A stretch of DNA of 64,000 nt from assembly GCA_019914945.1 (NCBI GenBank), contig CM034110.1, forward strand, positions 2,113,001 to 2,177,000. Reading direction: 5' to 3'. The position numbers were made by a program, and so were the translations under genes. Shown piece by piece: positions 22,461-34,135 of the stretch. The DNA comes from Typha latifolia (lineage: Eukaryota > Streptophyta > Magnoliopsida > Poales > Typhaceae). Within the stretch, counting starts at the first letter, position 1. Each line of letters starts with the position of its first letter. Below the pieces are notes generated by a model. It was given only the letters and a program-made list of their open reading frames with translations. It was not told where the DNA came from and made no database searches.

Positions 22461-24661
22461 TATATAAGGTATCCATACAGTGTTCTCCCTCGTGGCTCGG
22501 TTCATTTAATAAACTTTTTTCTTACCCATTTTATATCCTATTGATTCAAATGATTTTAAATAATTTCAAGGAAGAGCTAGTAGGGATAGTATATAAATTA
22601 GTTGAGTTTAGATTAGCTCTAATTATATTTGATAATTTACTATGATCATAGAGATCTGTGCGCATTTACTCTCATTTTGTATATATTATAAGAGATTTTC
22701 AGTGTATGGGAGAAAGAAAATCCAATCCTAGCGGACTGCTCTGCTAAGGCCAGCTCTTAGCACACTATGTAGGCAATTTGTTTGGCTTTAAAAAGATTAT
22801 ACTCATTCCATAACTGCAGCTAGCTGTTCTACCAAATTCAGCAAAGTCCAGACAATGGTGATGCTGACCCTCAGGGAGAATGACATTGTTGGGAAACAGC
22901 ACCAAGCGAAGTCAGATGTGAAAAGTAGTAGCATCAAATACACCCAATAGCAACATAATAGTTGTAAATGAATAAACTTCAGAATTTGAGGAAGACCTGA
23001 CTACTCAATAGATGCCAGCCAACAATTCTTAAGTATGGATTCCTGCTAGAATGGTGTACCTCTTATTTTATTACTCTTATATTGGTGAGAAGGAAAATTT
23101 TAGTCGGACACGTGTTGCTTAATTTGTCCGACTAAGATCAAATCCAAATCTATTACCTACATCATTTTCATTCTCAACTGTAAGATCCATATTTAACCAA
23201 AAGAAAATGTTAAGATAAATTGTTTCCTTCACTCAAATTTTGAAGGAAAAAAATAAGCTTATGATGTAAATCACAAATTTATTTCCTGAGCAGGAAAAAC
23301 CATATAGATCCTTTTTATTTTCATGCATATAGTTGATCTTTATCAGATAGAGAGATCAACTCTATATCAAGTTTATTAACTGATCGTTGTAAAGATTACT
23401 AACTGACCTTGAGCAATGGAGAATGAGATGGATTTAGTAGATGGAGATGGTCAGTGCCTCGATGGTGAAAATGGATTTCATGAGCCGAGCTTACGAGGAG
23501 CTTAGAGATAGTGTAAACAAGCCAAGCTTGAACACTGGAGAAGGGTCGGTGGTAAAGATGGAGACGGTTGGTGGTGAAGATGGGTTTCACAAGATGAGTT
23601 TACTAGGAGCTTGGAGATGGTGTAAATGAACCAAGCTTGATGGTGGAGATGGATTTCGGTGGTGAAGATGGAGATGGGTTTTTAATTTCCATAGTGATTG
23701 ATGACTAGTGAAGATGGGGGATTTCAACGGTGAGTGTGATCGGTGAAGATGGGTTTTGGGTTTTGGTAGAGAGGGCTTGGGGTGATAAAGATGGTTCGAT
23801 CAATGGGTTTAGGGAGATGAAGGTTAGAGAGTTAGAGGCCAGGGTTTTTTCTTTCACATATAAAGATCATACCTAACTGTTGGCTCATTTAGAGCTCAAG
23901 CCAAGCTCGAGCTGAGCTCGCGAGGCTCACAAGTCACGGGGTCTTTTGCCAACCAACCCATACCGGAGCCGAGCTCATGAGACTCTGTGTTTTATTGTAG
24001 ATCTTCCTAGAACCAAAATGAACCCCATGTAGAGTGGGTTTAGATTCCTTGTCATCACAAAATTAGCATTTTTAGGCAAGTGGAGTATCCCCTTGCTATT
24101 AAATAATGATTGTAATTGGCGAAATAGCTACATAAGAAATGACCATGTATATTATATGATAGAAGTAATAGATGATACCAGATGGTTCATCTCGCACAAC
24201 ACTTATCATTACATTTTATTATTTATATTATTTGAGGTAGCATGATTAATATAACACATTTATTTGCTGATTATGATGTACCATGTGTGAGTGAATTGCC
24301 AAGTTAACGGCTTATATGATAACATGTTAAATGTGTATCTCATATTTATTTCATTATGATGGCATTTGAAATATATTTGTTGATCATTATGTTGATACCC
24401 TGCTTACCTAATAACCTGACAATAACACCATGCATCGCAATGAAGGGGTAAGACCTCTACATCTTCACAATACCCAACACCTCACAAGCCAAGGTAGAAC
24501 GAAGGGGGATTATAATACAGTATCACAATAAGGCCTACACTTGAGATTTCAATCAGGGGATCCTAAACAATCATGCATATCATTCGTCAAGTGATAGAAG
24601 ATTATACTATCGATTGATAAGAGTCAAACTTCTTTCAAATATTAAGGTGGTGGTAAGAGGG
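22461..24661. other. 2.2-kb stretch without a recognised gene
   Basis: No gag, pol or host-gene motif is seen in six frames. Notable pieces are an imperfect hairpin AGTCGGACA...TGTCCGACT (23101-23134), a degenerate purine-rich tandem region listed separately, and a GAGCTCAAGCCAAGCTCGAG-type block (23893-23930). That last style is common in hAT-like MITE ends, but no target duplication was found. Confidence 0.35.
23425..23760. repeat. degenerate purine-rich tandem repeat
   Basis: The motifs GGTGGTGAAGATGG, GAGCTT(A/G)GAGAT.GTGTAAA and CCAAGCTTGA recur about every 110-130 bp with indels. Short frames on both strands (62-63 aa) follow the repeat and lack support as genes. Confidence 0.5.
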
Positions 24662-25361
24662 TGATATGACTGAGATGGGACCTAGTTTATCTCGGGCAGA
24701 ATTTCTTTTGTTCCTTTCTAAAATAAATTTTTTCTTTAGGTCGTGTTCGAACGCTTGCATACATTCGCAAATATAGCAAACATGTTTAGCACATTAGATC
24801 ATGTTCGAACGCCCAAGTTCAAACACCTGCACACGTTTGCAAACACAGTGAACACATTTAGCGTGTTTGAACGCACTCGATCGCGTTCGAATATGATTGA
24901 CGAACTTTCTTTCGATTGTTTTGCTTGTTAGGTGAAGGCAACATTATGATCATTATTGATGAATTGAGTTCCTTCCCCCAAAACTTCTCCCCTTTTCTCT
25001 CATTCTCTCCCACCATGGCTATGCCATCTCTAATCTCCTCATCTGGCCTATTCCCCTAGACCCATAGGAAAGTCCCCCTTCTTCCTCTTCTTCTCGTCTC
25101 CTTTATACCTAAATATTGTCCATTAATATCAAGATCACATTACTGTTAGGTGAAGGCAACATTATGATCATTATTGAATGAATTGAGTTCCTTCCCCCAA
25201 AACTTCTCCCCTTTTCTCTCATTCTCTCCCACCATTGCTACGCTGTCTCTAATCTCCTCATCTGGCCTATCCCCCTAGACCTATACGAAAGGCCCCTTTC
25301 TTCCTCTTCTTCTCCTCTCCTTTATACCTAAATATTGTCCATTAATATCAAGATCACTTCA
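24662..25361 (+). repeat. family-C gypsy LTR with internal 218-bp duplication
   Basis: It starts TGATATGACTGAGATGGGACC, as at 42265. A TTCGAA-type cluster is at about 24745-24895. The segment 24927-25138 is repeated at 25145-25357 (period 218 bp), each copy starting GTTAGGTGAAGGCAAC and ending AATATCAAGATCAC. The LTR end is TTCA at 25361, followed by a primer site, TGGTATCAAAGCC, at 25363-25375. Confidence 0.75.
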
Positions 25362-25375
25362 GTGGTATCAAAGCC

Positions 25376-25637
25376 ACTGGTTCTCGAACTCATAACCACC
25401 ACAAGAGCAATGGCCAATTGACGCACTGCAATGGAGGTACCCATGGAGACCAAACCTATTACGCCCTCAACGCCAGCAGCTATAGCGAATGCGAGCATGA
25501 GCGTGACCTCGACTGCTTTGGTGCCTAATATGGATCCAGCCTCGGTCTCCCTCTTCCAACAAATAATGGATCTACAATGGATGCACCAGGAAGAGATGAG
25601 AGGCATAAGGGAAGAGTTGTGGAACCTCGCTGCAACA
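25376..25637 (+). pseudogene. gag: family-C gag N-terminus, cut by E2
   Basis: The frame from ATG at 25431 gives MEVPMETKPITPSTPAAI and then QQIMDLQWMHQEEMRGIREE, a charged coiled-coil-like N-terminus usual for gypsy gag. It ends exactly where the E2 LTR starts (25638). The region continuing it was not found to the right. Confidence 0.55.
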
Positions 25638-26336
25638 TGATACGATTCGGACTTCACCGACATCGTCTCGAGCATGGATTCACTTTAGGAGTGTTTTTAT
25701 TTCATGTTTTAGTGTTTAATTTCTATTAAAATAAGTTTTCTGTAAGTCGCGCTCGAACGCGGGTGGAGTGAGTTCGAATGCGGTTTGTGAACGGGGTTGT
25801 GAACGTGGTGAAGAGAATGTACTGTGCGTTCGAACACACTGTGGACGCCTGCATTGCGTTCGCAAATACAGACAGGCGCGTTCAATCGCGCGTTCGAACG
25901 CCTGCATCGCGTTCGCAAATCCAGAAAAGCGAACTCGGTGCATTCGCACGCGGTCAGGCGAGTTCGAACGCGGTCGACGAAAATTGTGTTTTTAGGGTTA
26001 ATTTGAGTTGTTGGTTAGCCTATAAAAGGATGTGGTAGGCAACCAAATTGATTATTGATTATTGAGATTGATTTTTATCTTGCCTCCTTCGTCTTCTTCG
26101 CTCCCATTCTCTCAATCCCAGGCGACGCCGCTTCTAACCTCCCTCGTCCGGCTAATCACCCTAGTCCCTTAGGGGTGGCCCTCTTCTTCCCCTTCGTCCA
26201 ATCTATCCAACACTTGCCCTAATCCTTCCATCAACCATAACCCTTCCACCATCACTTTTCACCGGTGCCACCACATTAACGCCGGTCCTCCACTATCCAC
26301 CATTACCTAGGATCTCGTGTCTCCATCCGTGGGCGG
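25638..26336 (+). repeat. E2 5' LTR, 3' truncated
   Basis: It starts TGATACGATTCGG. The TTCGAA-type array is at about 25750-25977, then the block GTTGGTTAGCC and TATAAAAG at about 26021-26028. It breaks off near 26336 (CCATCCGTGG) inside U5 and continues as gag. Confidence 0.85.
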
Positions 26337-27230
26337 GTCAATACGATCTGGAACCACGGCAGTTAATCAAAACCGAAGGAGGGATCATCAACCCTTCATG
26401 GTGCATCCTCTCCCGGTTAGACAAGGACATGATCTGGAACGAGACAATGGCATCCGTGGACAAGTCGTGCGTCTCGAATTCCCCAAGTTCAAAGGTGGCG
26501 ACCCGATCGATTGGTTGTATAGGGCGGAGCAATTCTTTGCATACCAAGGAACGGAGGAAGAGTACAAGGTGACGCTTGCGAGCTTCCACCTTGAGGATGC
26601 GGTGCTTCATTGGTTTCGAGCAGCCAATGCCACTAAGGCTATTGAAACTTGGGCTGAATTTTGCGCCGATATCACACGGCGATTTGGAGCATCGAGATAT
26701 GAAGACTTTGATGCTCTCATCTCAAAGACGGTGCAAAAGACCATGGTTGGGTCATACCAAGAAGAATTTAAGAGGATTAGTAGCTGATGGCATCCACCAT
26801 GGACTGATCAGCAACTTCGCAGCACCTTCATCTCCGGGCTGCGGGGTGACATACAAGCCGATGTGAGAGCTTTAAGGCCTAGAACCTTAAAGGAGGCCTT
26901 CGAAGATGCAGTGCTTATGGAAGACAAACATAGGGCCATGAAGATACACCTGAAGCAGAGTTGGACAAACCAAGGAAGTCGCAATCAAACTCAACCAAAC
27001 ATAGCGGCGGGAAATACTATCGGAGTACCAAGGGTTGCTGCTACAGTGGTACCTCCTCGAACACCCTTGAAGCCATCCCAAGATGTGAAGTATGCACCTA
27101 GAGGTCCGGGACGAGCACTCACACCAGCCCAAGTAGAAGAAAGAAGAGCCAAGGGCCTATGCTTCCGTTGTGATGAGAAGTTTGTACCCGGGCATCGCTG
27201 TGCTAAATCGATGGGATCGGTGATGCTAAT
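26337..27230 (+). pseudogene. gag: E2 gag and nucleocapsid
   Basis: The capsid core reads FPKFKGGDPIDWLYRAEQ, then LEDAVLHWFRAANATKAIE, FGASRYEDFDALISKTVQK and MVGSYQEEFKRISS, with a stop at 26785. After a frameshift come RALRPRTLKEAFEDAVLMEDKHRA and a basic linker. The zinc knuckle CFRCDEKFVPGHRC lies at about 27160-27207. The N-terminal third of gag is deleted together with the LTR end. Confidence 0.8.
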
Positions 27231-27850
27231 CGATGGATTGGAGGAAGCAGAGGACGAGTTTGCAGCTGAAGGTGCAGATGTGGCTGGACATCAAGGAGAA
27301 GAAGCTGAGGAGCAACCCGTGGAGGACATGATAGCCGAAATCTCCCTCCACGCCTATTCGGGGACAGCTGCGCCAAAGACCTTGCGGGTGAACGGGGTAG
27401 TCAAGAAAACCACAGTGAGAATCTTGATTGACACCGGATCCACCCACAACTTCATTGACAAGAGGCTCCTTAGGAAGATTGGGCTCGAGTCGGAACCCAC
27501 AGAAGGGTTCGATGTGATGATTGGAGATGGCACCACATTGCGAGCGGATTCTATTTGTGGAGGTGCAGAATTGAAGGTGCAAGGCCAAACTTTCACATTG
27601 GATCTTTATCCGTTGGCCTTGGAAGGTGCCGATATTGTTTTGGGGACCCAATAGCTTCGAAACTTGGGGCCCGTGACATTTGATTTTACAAGCCTCACAT
27701 TGACGTTTTGGAGAAATGACAAGAGAGTGCTGCTAGATGGAAGCCAACCGCTGCTTGAACTTCCAAATGAAGGGGTCGCAAGGGAGCTCGCTTCTTTCTC
27801 GGCGCCCACCTTTCCTTTCTTCTCAGATCTGCGGAGAGCTAGTGTAGAGG
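27231..27850 (+). pseudogene. E2 protease and direct join to pre-integrase region
   Basis: The protease has EISLHAYSGTAAPKTLRVNG, active site ILIDTGSTHNF (about 27421-27453), GFDVMIGDGTTLRAD and GADIVLGTQ followed by a stop at 27652. After LTFWRNDKRVLLDGSQP the sequence passes at about 27740-27790 to ELASFSAPTFPFFSDLRRA with no RT or RNase H between. The join is in the same place as in E1, while the linker is a few residues longer (LPNEGVA). Confidence 0.85.
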
Positions 27851-29235
27851 ATAGTGAGCTGGTCCAACTCATGGAGGAGTTGAGAGAGAACCCCTCAAGC
27901 CACCCCGAGCACGAGGAGCGCGATGGGTTAGTACTAGAGTGCGGGCGAATCAAGGTACCCCGGAACGAAGAGCTACGGAGACTATTGATGGCACACTTCC
28001 ATGATACTCCTATAGCAGGGCATGAAGGGGTATTACGTACCTACAAGCAGCTGGCCCAAAACTGTACATGGACAGCGATGAAGACGGACGTGAAGAAGTA
28101 TGTGCGTGAATGTCAAATCTGCCAACGAGTCAAATCGGAGGCACTCAAGCCTAGCGGGCTGCTAGAACCACTACCTATACCAGAGCGTATTTGGGAGGAT
28201 ATTTCCATGGACTTCATCGAGGGGCTGCCGGAGGTTCGGGGACAATCGGTGGTGTTTGTTGTGGTGGATAGAAATATGCTCATTTCCTAACATTGTCTCA
28301 CCCATTTTCAGCAAAAAGGGTTGCTGAAATTTGTGTTCGGGAAGTGGCACGCTTGCATGGGATGCCTAGGACGATCGTGTCAGACCGGGATCGCATCTTC
28401 ATCAGTGAGTTTTGGTCCGAGTTCTTCAGATTGCAAGGGACTCAAATCAACCTGAGTTCAGCTTATCACCCCGAGACGGATGGCCAAACCGAGGTGGTGA
28501 ATCGCGGACTGGAGCAATACTTGCGATGCTTTGTGGCGGAACGACCAAAGGATTGGGTCAAATTCCTTCCATGGGCTGAGTGGTCATACAACACTGCTCA
28601 TCACTCTAGCATCGGCATGAACCCCTTTGAGGCGGTTTATGGGCGCACTCCCCCTGTCTTGCGTGCCTATGATAGACTCGCGGCGGCGGATAGGGCCGAG
28701 CTTGACTTGGAGCTTGCTGATCGAGATGAAACATTGAGACTGCTCAAGACTCACCTAGCCACAGCCCAAAACCGCATGAAGCAAACTCATGACAAAGGCC
28801 GACGTGAGCGAGAATTTGAGGTGGATCAATTGGTGTTCGTTTGAGCTCAAGCGTATCGGCAATCCACATTGAGACCAATTTTGAACCAAAAGTTGGGTTA
28901 CAAGTACTACGGTCCGTACCGAGTGCTACAACGAATCGGTCCCAAAGCTTACACGGTTGGACCTACCCGAAGGAACCAGGATACATCCGGTCTTCCATGT
29001 ATCAGCATTGAAGGCCCAGATCGGGCCTAACCATGTGGTGGGTTCGGCCTTACCTGAACTAATGGAGGAGGATGGCCCCACTGAACCGGTCCGAGTATTA
29101 GGCCGCAGGAGAAGACACCATGGGACCAGATTAGAGACTGAAGTGCTAATTGAGTGGCTGGGCAAATCTACTGACGAGTCTACTTGGGTGCTAGAGTCAG
29201 ATATCATGGATCGCTTTCCAAACTTCAAACCTTGA
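27851..29235 (+). pseudogene. E2 integrase with chromodomain
   Basis: The zinc domain (AGHEGVLRTYKQLAQNCTW ... CQICQRVKSEALKPSG) is at about 28015-28160. The core has [25 protein letters not shown] and the [13 protein letters not shown] segment, and the D-D-E residues are all visible. A one-base shift lies near 28270. A stop interrupts QLVFV at 28844. The C-terminus has RIHPVFHVSALKAQIGPNH and a readable chromodomain LIEWLGKSTDESTWVLE (about 29145-29232). The motif CCTTGAGGACAAGGTTG follows just before the 3' LTR. Confidence 0.85.
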
Positions 29236-29262
29236 GGACAAGGTTGCAGAAGCGTGGTGGAT

Positions 29263-30203
29263 TGATACGATTCGGACTTCACCGACGTCGTCTCGAGCAT
29301 GGATTCACTTTAGGAGTGTTTTTATTTCATGTTTTAGTGTTTAATTTCCATTAAAATAAGTTTTTTGTAAGTCGCGTTCGAACGCGAGTGGAGTGAGTTC
29401 GAATGCGGTTTGTGAACGGGGTTGTGAACGTGGTGAAGAGAATGTACTATGCGTTCAAACGCGGTGCGTTCGAACGCACTATGAGCGCCTGCATCGCGTT
29501 CGCAAATACCGACAGGCGCGTTCGAACACCTGCATCGCGATCGCAAATCCAGAAGAGCGAACTCGGTGCGTTCGAACGCGGTCGGGCAAGTTCGAACGCG
29601 GTTGACGAAAATTGTGTTTTTAGGGTTAATTTGAGTTGTTGGTTAGCCTATAAAAAGATGTGGTAGGCAACCAAATTGATTATTGATTATTGAGATTGAG
29701 TTTTGCCTTGCCTCCTTCGTCTTCTTCGCTCCCATTCTCTCAATCCCCGGCGACGCCGCTTCTAACCTCCCTCGTCCGGCTAATCACCCTAGTCCCTTAG
29801 GGGTGGCCCTCTTCTTCCCCTTCGTCCAATCTATCCAACACTTGCCCTAATCCTTCCATCAACCACAACCCTTCCACCATCACTTTTCACCGGTGCCACC
29901 ACATTAATGCCGGTCCTCCACCATCCACCATTACCTAGGATCTCGTGCCTCCATCCACGGATCCAAAACAGAGTATCCTGATGTTTGTCCATAAATCGGA
30001 CGATATCTCGAGATCCCCACATCCGATTCGCATGAAACTAGATTTGTTGGAAAGCTATTTTCTGGGGCTACAACATATCAAAGTTTCACGTCGATCCGAC
30101 GGCAGCATATTTCGGGATCTTATTTCAAAGTTCCGTGCCAGATCGAGTCCAGATCAAGAATTGGAAGAGATCGACCCTTCACCAAAAAGGCGAGATCGTA
30201 TCA
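29263..30203 (+). repeat. A-family LTR (3' LTR of E2, 5' LTR of following internal region)
   Basis: It runs TGATACGATTCGG to GATCGTATCA, with 9-bp inverted ends TGATACGAT. The TTCGAA array is at about 29376-29605 and TATAAAAAG at about 29649. It is followed at 30207-30219 by a primer site TGGTATCAGAGCT after a 3-bp spacer. Confidence 0.9.
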
Positions 30204-31300
30204 AGCTGGTATCAGAGCTCCATAGCCAGAGGCGTGATTGTACCACCACAATGCGCATGCTTGAAGTTTTAGCGCCAGCAAATCCAACTACGACGGTGTT
30301 GCCTCAACTAGGAGCTAGGGCAACCCTTGCCCAAAATGAACCCTTGCTGCCACCACCCAACGGCCCTAGAGGACCTTACCAAGGTCCCTATGATCTACTA
30401 AGGGGTGTGGAGCGGGCACATCTAGATCTAAATCCCAACTGCGCTGAGGTGGATGCTCGTTGGCCGAACTGAGATGATCATGATTAGCATCACAAGAGAG
30501 ATGATCAAAGGAACTGAGAAAATGATGTACCAATTCTACATCCTCCTACCATTGGACCTGAACTCATGTATGATGTGGGGCACAATAATCCTATGTGCGA
30601 AAGAATGGTGAGGCTCGAGTTCCCTAAGTTCCAAGGAGGTAATCCTTTGGTGGATTTTTCATGCTGGACAATTTTTTATTTATAGGAACAACGGAAGATG
30701 CCAAGGTGTTGTTGGCAAGCTTCCATTTGGAAGGCGCACCATTACATTGGTATCAATCCGTGAGCACACACCAAGTGTTCGGTGGATGGTCGGCATTCGT
30801 AAACACCCTATCTAGGTGCTTTGGAATCGCTGGCTTTTAGGACTACAATGCCACTCTATCAAAGCTTGTCCAAAAGACATCGGTTGCTGCTTTCCAGGAG
30901 TATTTTGAAAGAATCAGCAGTTGTTGCTGATCACAATGGCCACAAGAAATCCTAATCAGCACTTTTATTTCTAGGTTACGCGAGGAGGTCCGAGCTGATG
31001 TACTTTTCTCTACGACTCAGGGCCTTGAGTGAGGCCTTTGAAGACGCCACTAGAATGGACCAAAAGCATCAAGCCTTGAGGAATGCTAACAAGATCGATT
31101 GGAATAATAGGTTTATGCCATGGGCAACTAGGGTGATTAGTGCATTGAGTATCGTTCCTAGAGCACCAGCGACCACAATAGGGTCGCGGGCCATTCCAAG
31201 CTTATGCCAAGAGTACGAGGAGGTGGAGCACCCCCCGGCCAAGGGATTATATTTTAGATGCAACGAGAGGTTCACTCTCGGCCATTGTTGTGCCAAGGCG
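30204..31300 (+). pseudogene. gag: second internal region: primer site and divergent gag
   Basis: The primer site is at 30207-30219. The frame from 29945 enters gag (MLEVLAPANPTTTVLPQ..). Later frames give FPKFQGGNPLVDF, LLASFHLEGAPLHWYQSVS, a FGIAGF block, LSKLVQKTSVAAFQEYFERISS and LRALSEAFEDATRMDQKHQA. A zinc knuckle, YFRCNERFTLGHCC, is near 31247-31293. It differs strongly from E2 gag, so it belongs to another element sharing the LTR. Confidence 0.7.
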
Positions 31301-31610
31301 ACGGGCAGCATTATATTGATCGATAGGCACAAGGATGACACAGAGGAGCTTGATGGTGATGACTTGGTGACTAAGGAGGTCGGGGAGGAGACACATGGGG
31401 AGCTAGAGGAAGAGGTACTGGTTGAGATACTCATGCATGTTTATTCTGGCATGATCGCCCCGAAGACCCTACGAGTGGACGGACTAGTCAAGAAATAGTG
31501 TGTGCGCCTTCTCATTGACACAGAAAACAAGCACAATTTCTTGGACGAGCCACTCATACGGAATTGGACTTAATATGGAAACCACCATTGGCTTCAAGGT
31601 GACCATTGGG
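31301..31610 (+). pseudogene. protease of the second internal region, truncated
   Basis: It gives EILMHVYSGMIAPKTLRVDG, VRLLIDTENKHNFLDEPL (active-site D-T-G altered to D-T-E) and GFKVTIGIA, with stops. At 31611 the sequence turns abruptly into a family-B LTR, so the rest of pol is lost. Confidence 0.65.
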
Positions 31611-32274
31611 ATAGCACATACAGAGAATGTCTTTTGTGCGTTCGAACGCGATTGGGCGCGTTCAAACGCGATCGGCAGGATTGCACTAGGATTAGGGTTA
31701 GTTATTGTATTAGGGCTTGTTGGCTAGCCTCTATAAAGCTGTGGATGACAGCCAAATTCATTATGCTATTGGATTATTGATTTCTTGCCTCCTATCTTCT
31801 CACTATTCTCCCTCCCTCCTCTCTCTTCACCAACCTTCCACCTCAATCGTTGGCAAGGTCTTTCCTAACTTTTAATCTCCCTCATTTGTTGAGTCATCCC
31901 TCTTTCTTGGGATCTCGACCACTTCATCCCCCTCATCTGTATCCCTTAACGACATCCACCATCCACCTTCATCTCTATTACCCTCCATAACCCTAACATC
32001 TACTCCACCCGTCACCATGACCATCACTCACGTTATTTTATATTTTTGTCCCAGTTGCAGTTCGAATCTATGAAGGGCATAAATACAAAAATTGTAGATC
32101 AAAAAGTTATTGATCTAATCCATGTATTTCATAATTTTTTGACTACAAAAGAATATTTGGTGAATATTTTTCTACAGTTGTTTCGACTGATTCCTATAAT
32201 AAATTCAGATCTTGAAGGGATCGTTCCATAGCCTATCTTTTGGTACCGTAATCTATCAATTTAGTATCAGAGCC
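31611..32274 (+). repeat. family-B LTR (5' truncated) and primer site
   Basis: TTCGAA-type motifs are at about 31640-31670, CTATAAAG at about 31731-31738, then a CT-rich leader and the end CTATCA at 32258. After a 3-bp spacer lies TAGTATCAGAGCC (32262-32274), one change from the initiator-Met primer site. Confidence 0.75.
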
Positions 32275-32297
32275 ACGCAAATCTCAGACCTCCATTA

Positions 32298-33680
32298 ATG
32301 GTGGAAACAAGAAAGATGACGTCGATAAGGAGACCAATGGAGAGCACACTAACAAGGGAAGACTCAATCCACGATAACTCTAACCGTGAGGCCGATTCAT
32401 TTGGAGCGATCACGGCAGGACCGAGTTAACCCACGTCCTTGGGTGTGAACATGGGCTTGGCGGATAATCTTAGAGGCATGTTCCAAACATTGCTGGATAG
32501 AGTTGATGCAATGCAGAATGATTATAATGCTTTAAAGGAATATGAAATGAACCGATTGGCTTCATCATCTCCTCAACGACGATCGGTGCCTCAAGAAGGA
32601 CCAGCAGTGGGACCACACCGAACTGGTACCCCACAGGTCCAGGTGTGACATGTTAGTGTCAATGATCCTCTTTTACCTATGCTTACACATCATCCCCAAT
32701 CTCTGTTACAAAACTCAAGACCGGCGGTGGTGGAACCAGAGAGGCGTGTAGCACCGGTGCGCTTCGTCGATAAAGAGGATTGACACTTTGAGGATGAGGT
32801 TGATCACTTCAGAGATGGTGATAGACGTGCTCGAGGAATTAGTGAAGGAGATCAACATGCACAAAGATTCATACCTGAACCAAGGATCTTTTGCGAACCC
32901 GACAATGCTATTCGTGGGAGAACCCATGCTTGAACTTTCCAAAATTCTAAGGCAGTGATCCAACGGATTAGGTATTTCAAGTTGAACAATACTTTGATTG
33001 TCAAGGGACAATGAAGGATGCAAAGGTCCAGATGGCAAGCTTTCACCCCCAAGGAATGGCATTGCATTGGTATCGATCGATTATTCGTGGTGGAGGATAT
33101 ATCAGATAGGCTAACTTTTGTACGAGGATTACACGCAAATTTGGGACAGTGGCATATGAAGATTTTTCTGCCACATTAAGCAAGATGGTTCAAAGGATGA
33201 CCGTATAGAGTACTAAGCTAAATTTGAAAGAGTTAGTAGTCATTTTAAGCCACCTTGGTCCAAACTGACATTGAAGAGAAATTTATTTCAAGGCTGTGAG
33301 AGGAGATACAAGCGGATGTTCGTGCTCTATGTCCAACCACTCTTGAGGAGGCATTTGAGAAGGCCGTGAGGATGGAGCAAAAATATAAGGCTCTTAAGAT
33401 GGCAGCAAAAGCAAGTTGGGGCAACCGAGATGGGCGATTTGCGCCTAGAATGCCGGCTGGAAATTCTGTGGGTTCAAAGTCAGTGGCTGCGAACACTATA
33501 CCACGACCACCTTTGAAACCTTCTTCCAATGTTAGAGGAGGCACAAACCCCCATTCGAACTCTCACACCTACACTGGTGGAGGTGCGAAGAGTGAAGGGC
33601 CTTTGCTTTCGATGTGATGAACGTTTTACCCCCGGTCATCGGTGTTTTAAACCGATTGGGAGTGTGATGCTCATTAACGG
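32298..33680 (+). pseudogene. gag: E5 gag and zinc knuckle
   Basis: Several frames carry MVETRKMTSIRRP, LADNLRGMFQTLLDRVDAMQ (coiled-coil-like), EKAVRMEQKYKALKMAAKASWG-type C-terminal gag sequence and a zinc knuckle, CFRCDERFTPGHRC, at about 33604-33645. The capsid core around 32950-33250 is heavily broken. It follows the primer site of the family-B LTR. Confidence 0.7.
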
Positions 33681-34135
33681 TCTCGAGGAGGATGATGAGG
33701 TTGTTGATGATAAAGATTGTCCAGAGGAGGTCCATGAAGGAAGATATCCAAGCTGAAATATCGATGCAAACATATTCGGGTACTTCCGCGCCGAGGACGT
33801 TATGTGTAGACAGACTTGTTAGAAAGCATTGTGTGCACATCCTCATCGATTATGGGAGTACACAACTTTTTATATGAGAAGTTAGTGAGGAGATTGGGTT
33901 TGGATGCTAAACCGACCATGGGGTTTGACGTCGCTATTGGAGATGGCACGAAGCTTAAGGCGGAGAGCTTGTGTCGCCGAGTCAGTATATGGGTGCAACG
34001 ACACGACATCATTGTGGACTTGTATCCGTTGGCACTGCGATAAGCGGATATTGTCCTTGGCACTCAGTGGTTACAAAGCTTGGGACCCGTCACTGTGGAG
34101 AACAGTGATGGATATCGTCTCCGTCGATTCCTGCG
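33681..34135 (+). pseudogene. E5 protease
   Basis: It shows EISMQTYSGTSAPRTLCVD, VHILIDYGSTQLF (D-T-G altered to D-Y-G), VRRLGLDAKPTMGFDVAIGDG, DLYPLAL and ADIVLGTQWLQSLGPVT across frameshifts. The changed active site and the shifts mean no activity. A deletion separates it from RT, since the usual linker is short. Confidence 0.7.

Larger units (their letters stand above)
25638..30203 (+). mobile_element. E2: RT-less Ty3/gypsy chromovirus, damaged 5' LTR
   Basis: The left LTR (25638 to about 26336) has lost its 3' end, primer site and gag start by a deletion. The right LTR (29263-30203, 941 bp) is complete. The interior is collinear with E1: gag, CCHC, protease, then directly LMEELRENPSS, integrase and chromodomain, again without RT or RNase H. 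The bases after 30203 are a primer site and another gag, not the expected CAACA duplication, so this is a compound structure. Confidence 0.85.

Noticed and set aside
22461..24661. Host gene in the largest non-LTR stretch
   Set aside because: No exon-like frames with recognisable motifs were found, only short frames over purine-rich repeats.
25750..25977. GTTCGAAC motifs as tRNA B-boxes or tRNA genes
   Set aside because: They resemble the T-loop word GTTCGAA, but the following positions do not fit the B-box (GWTCRANNC), no A-box or acceptor stem was found, and the motif is palindromic and tandem.
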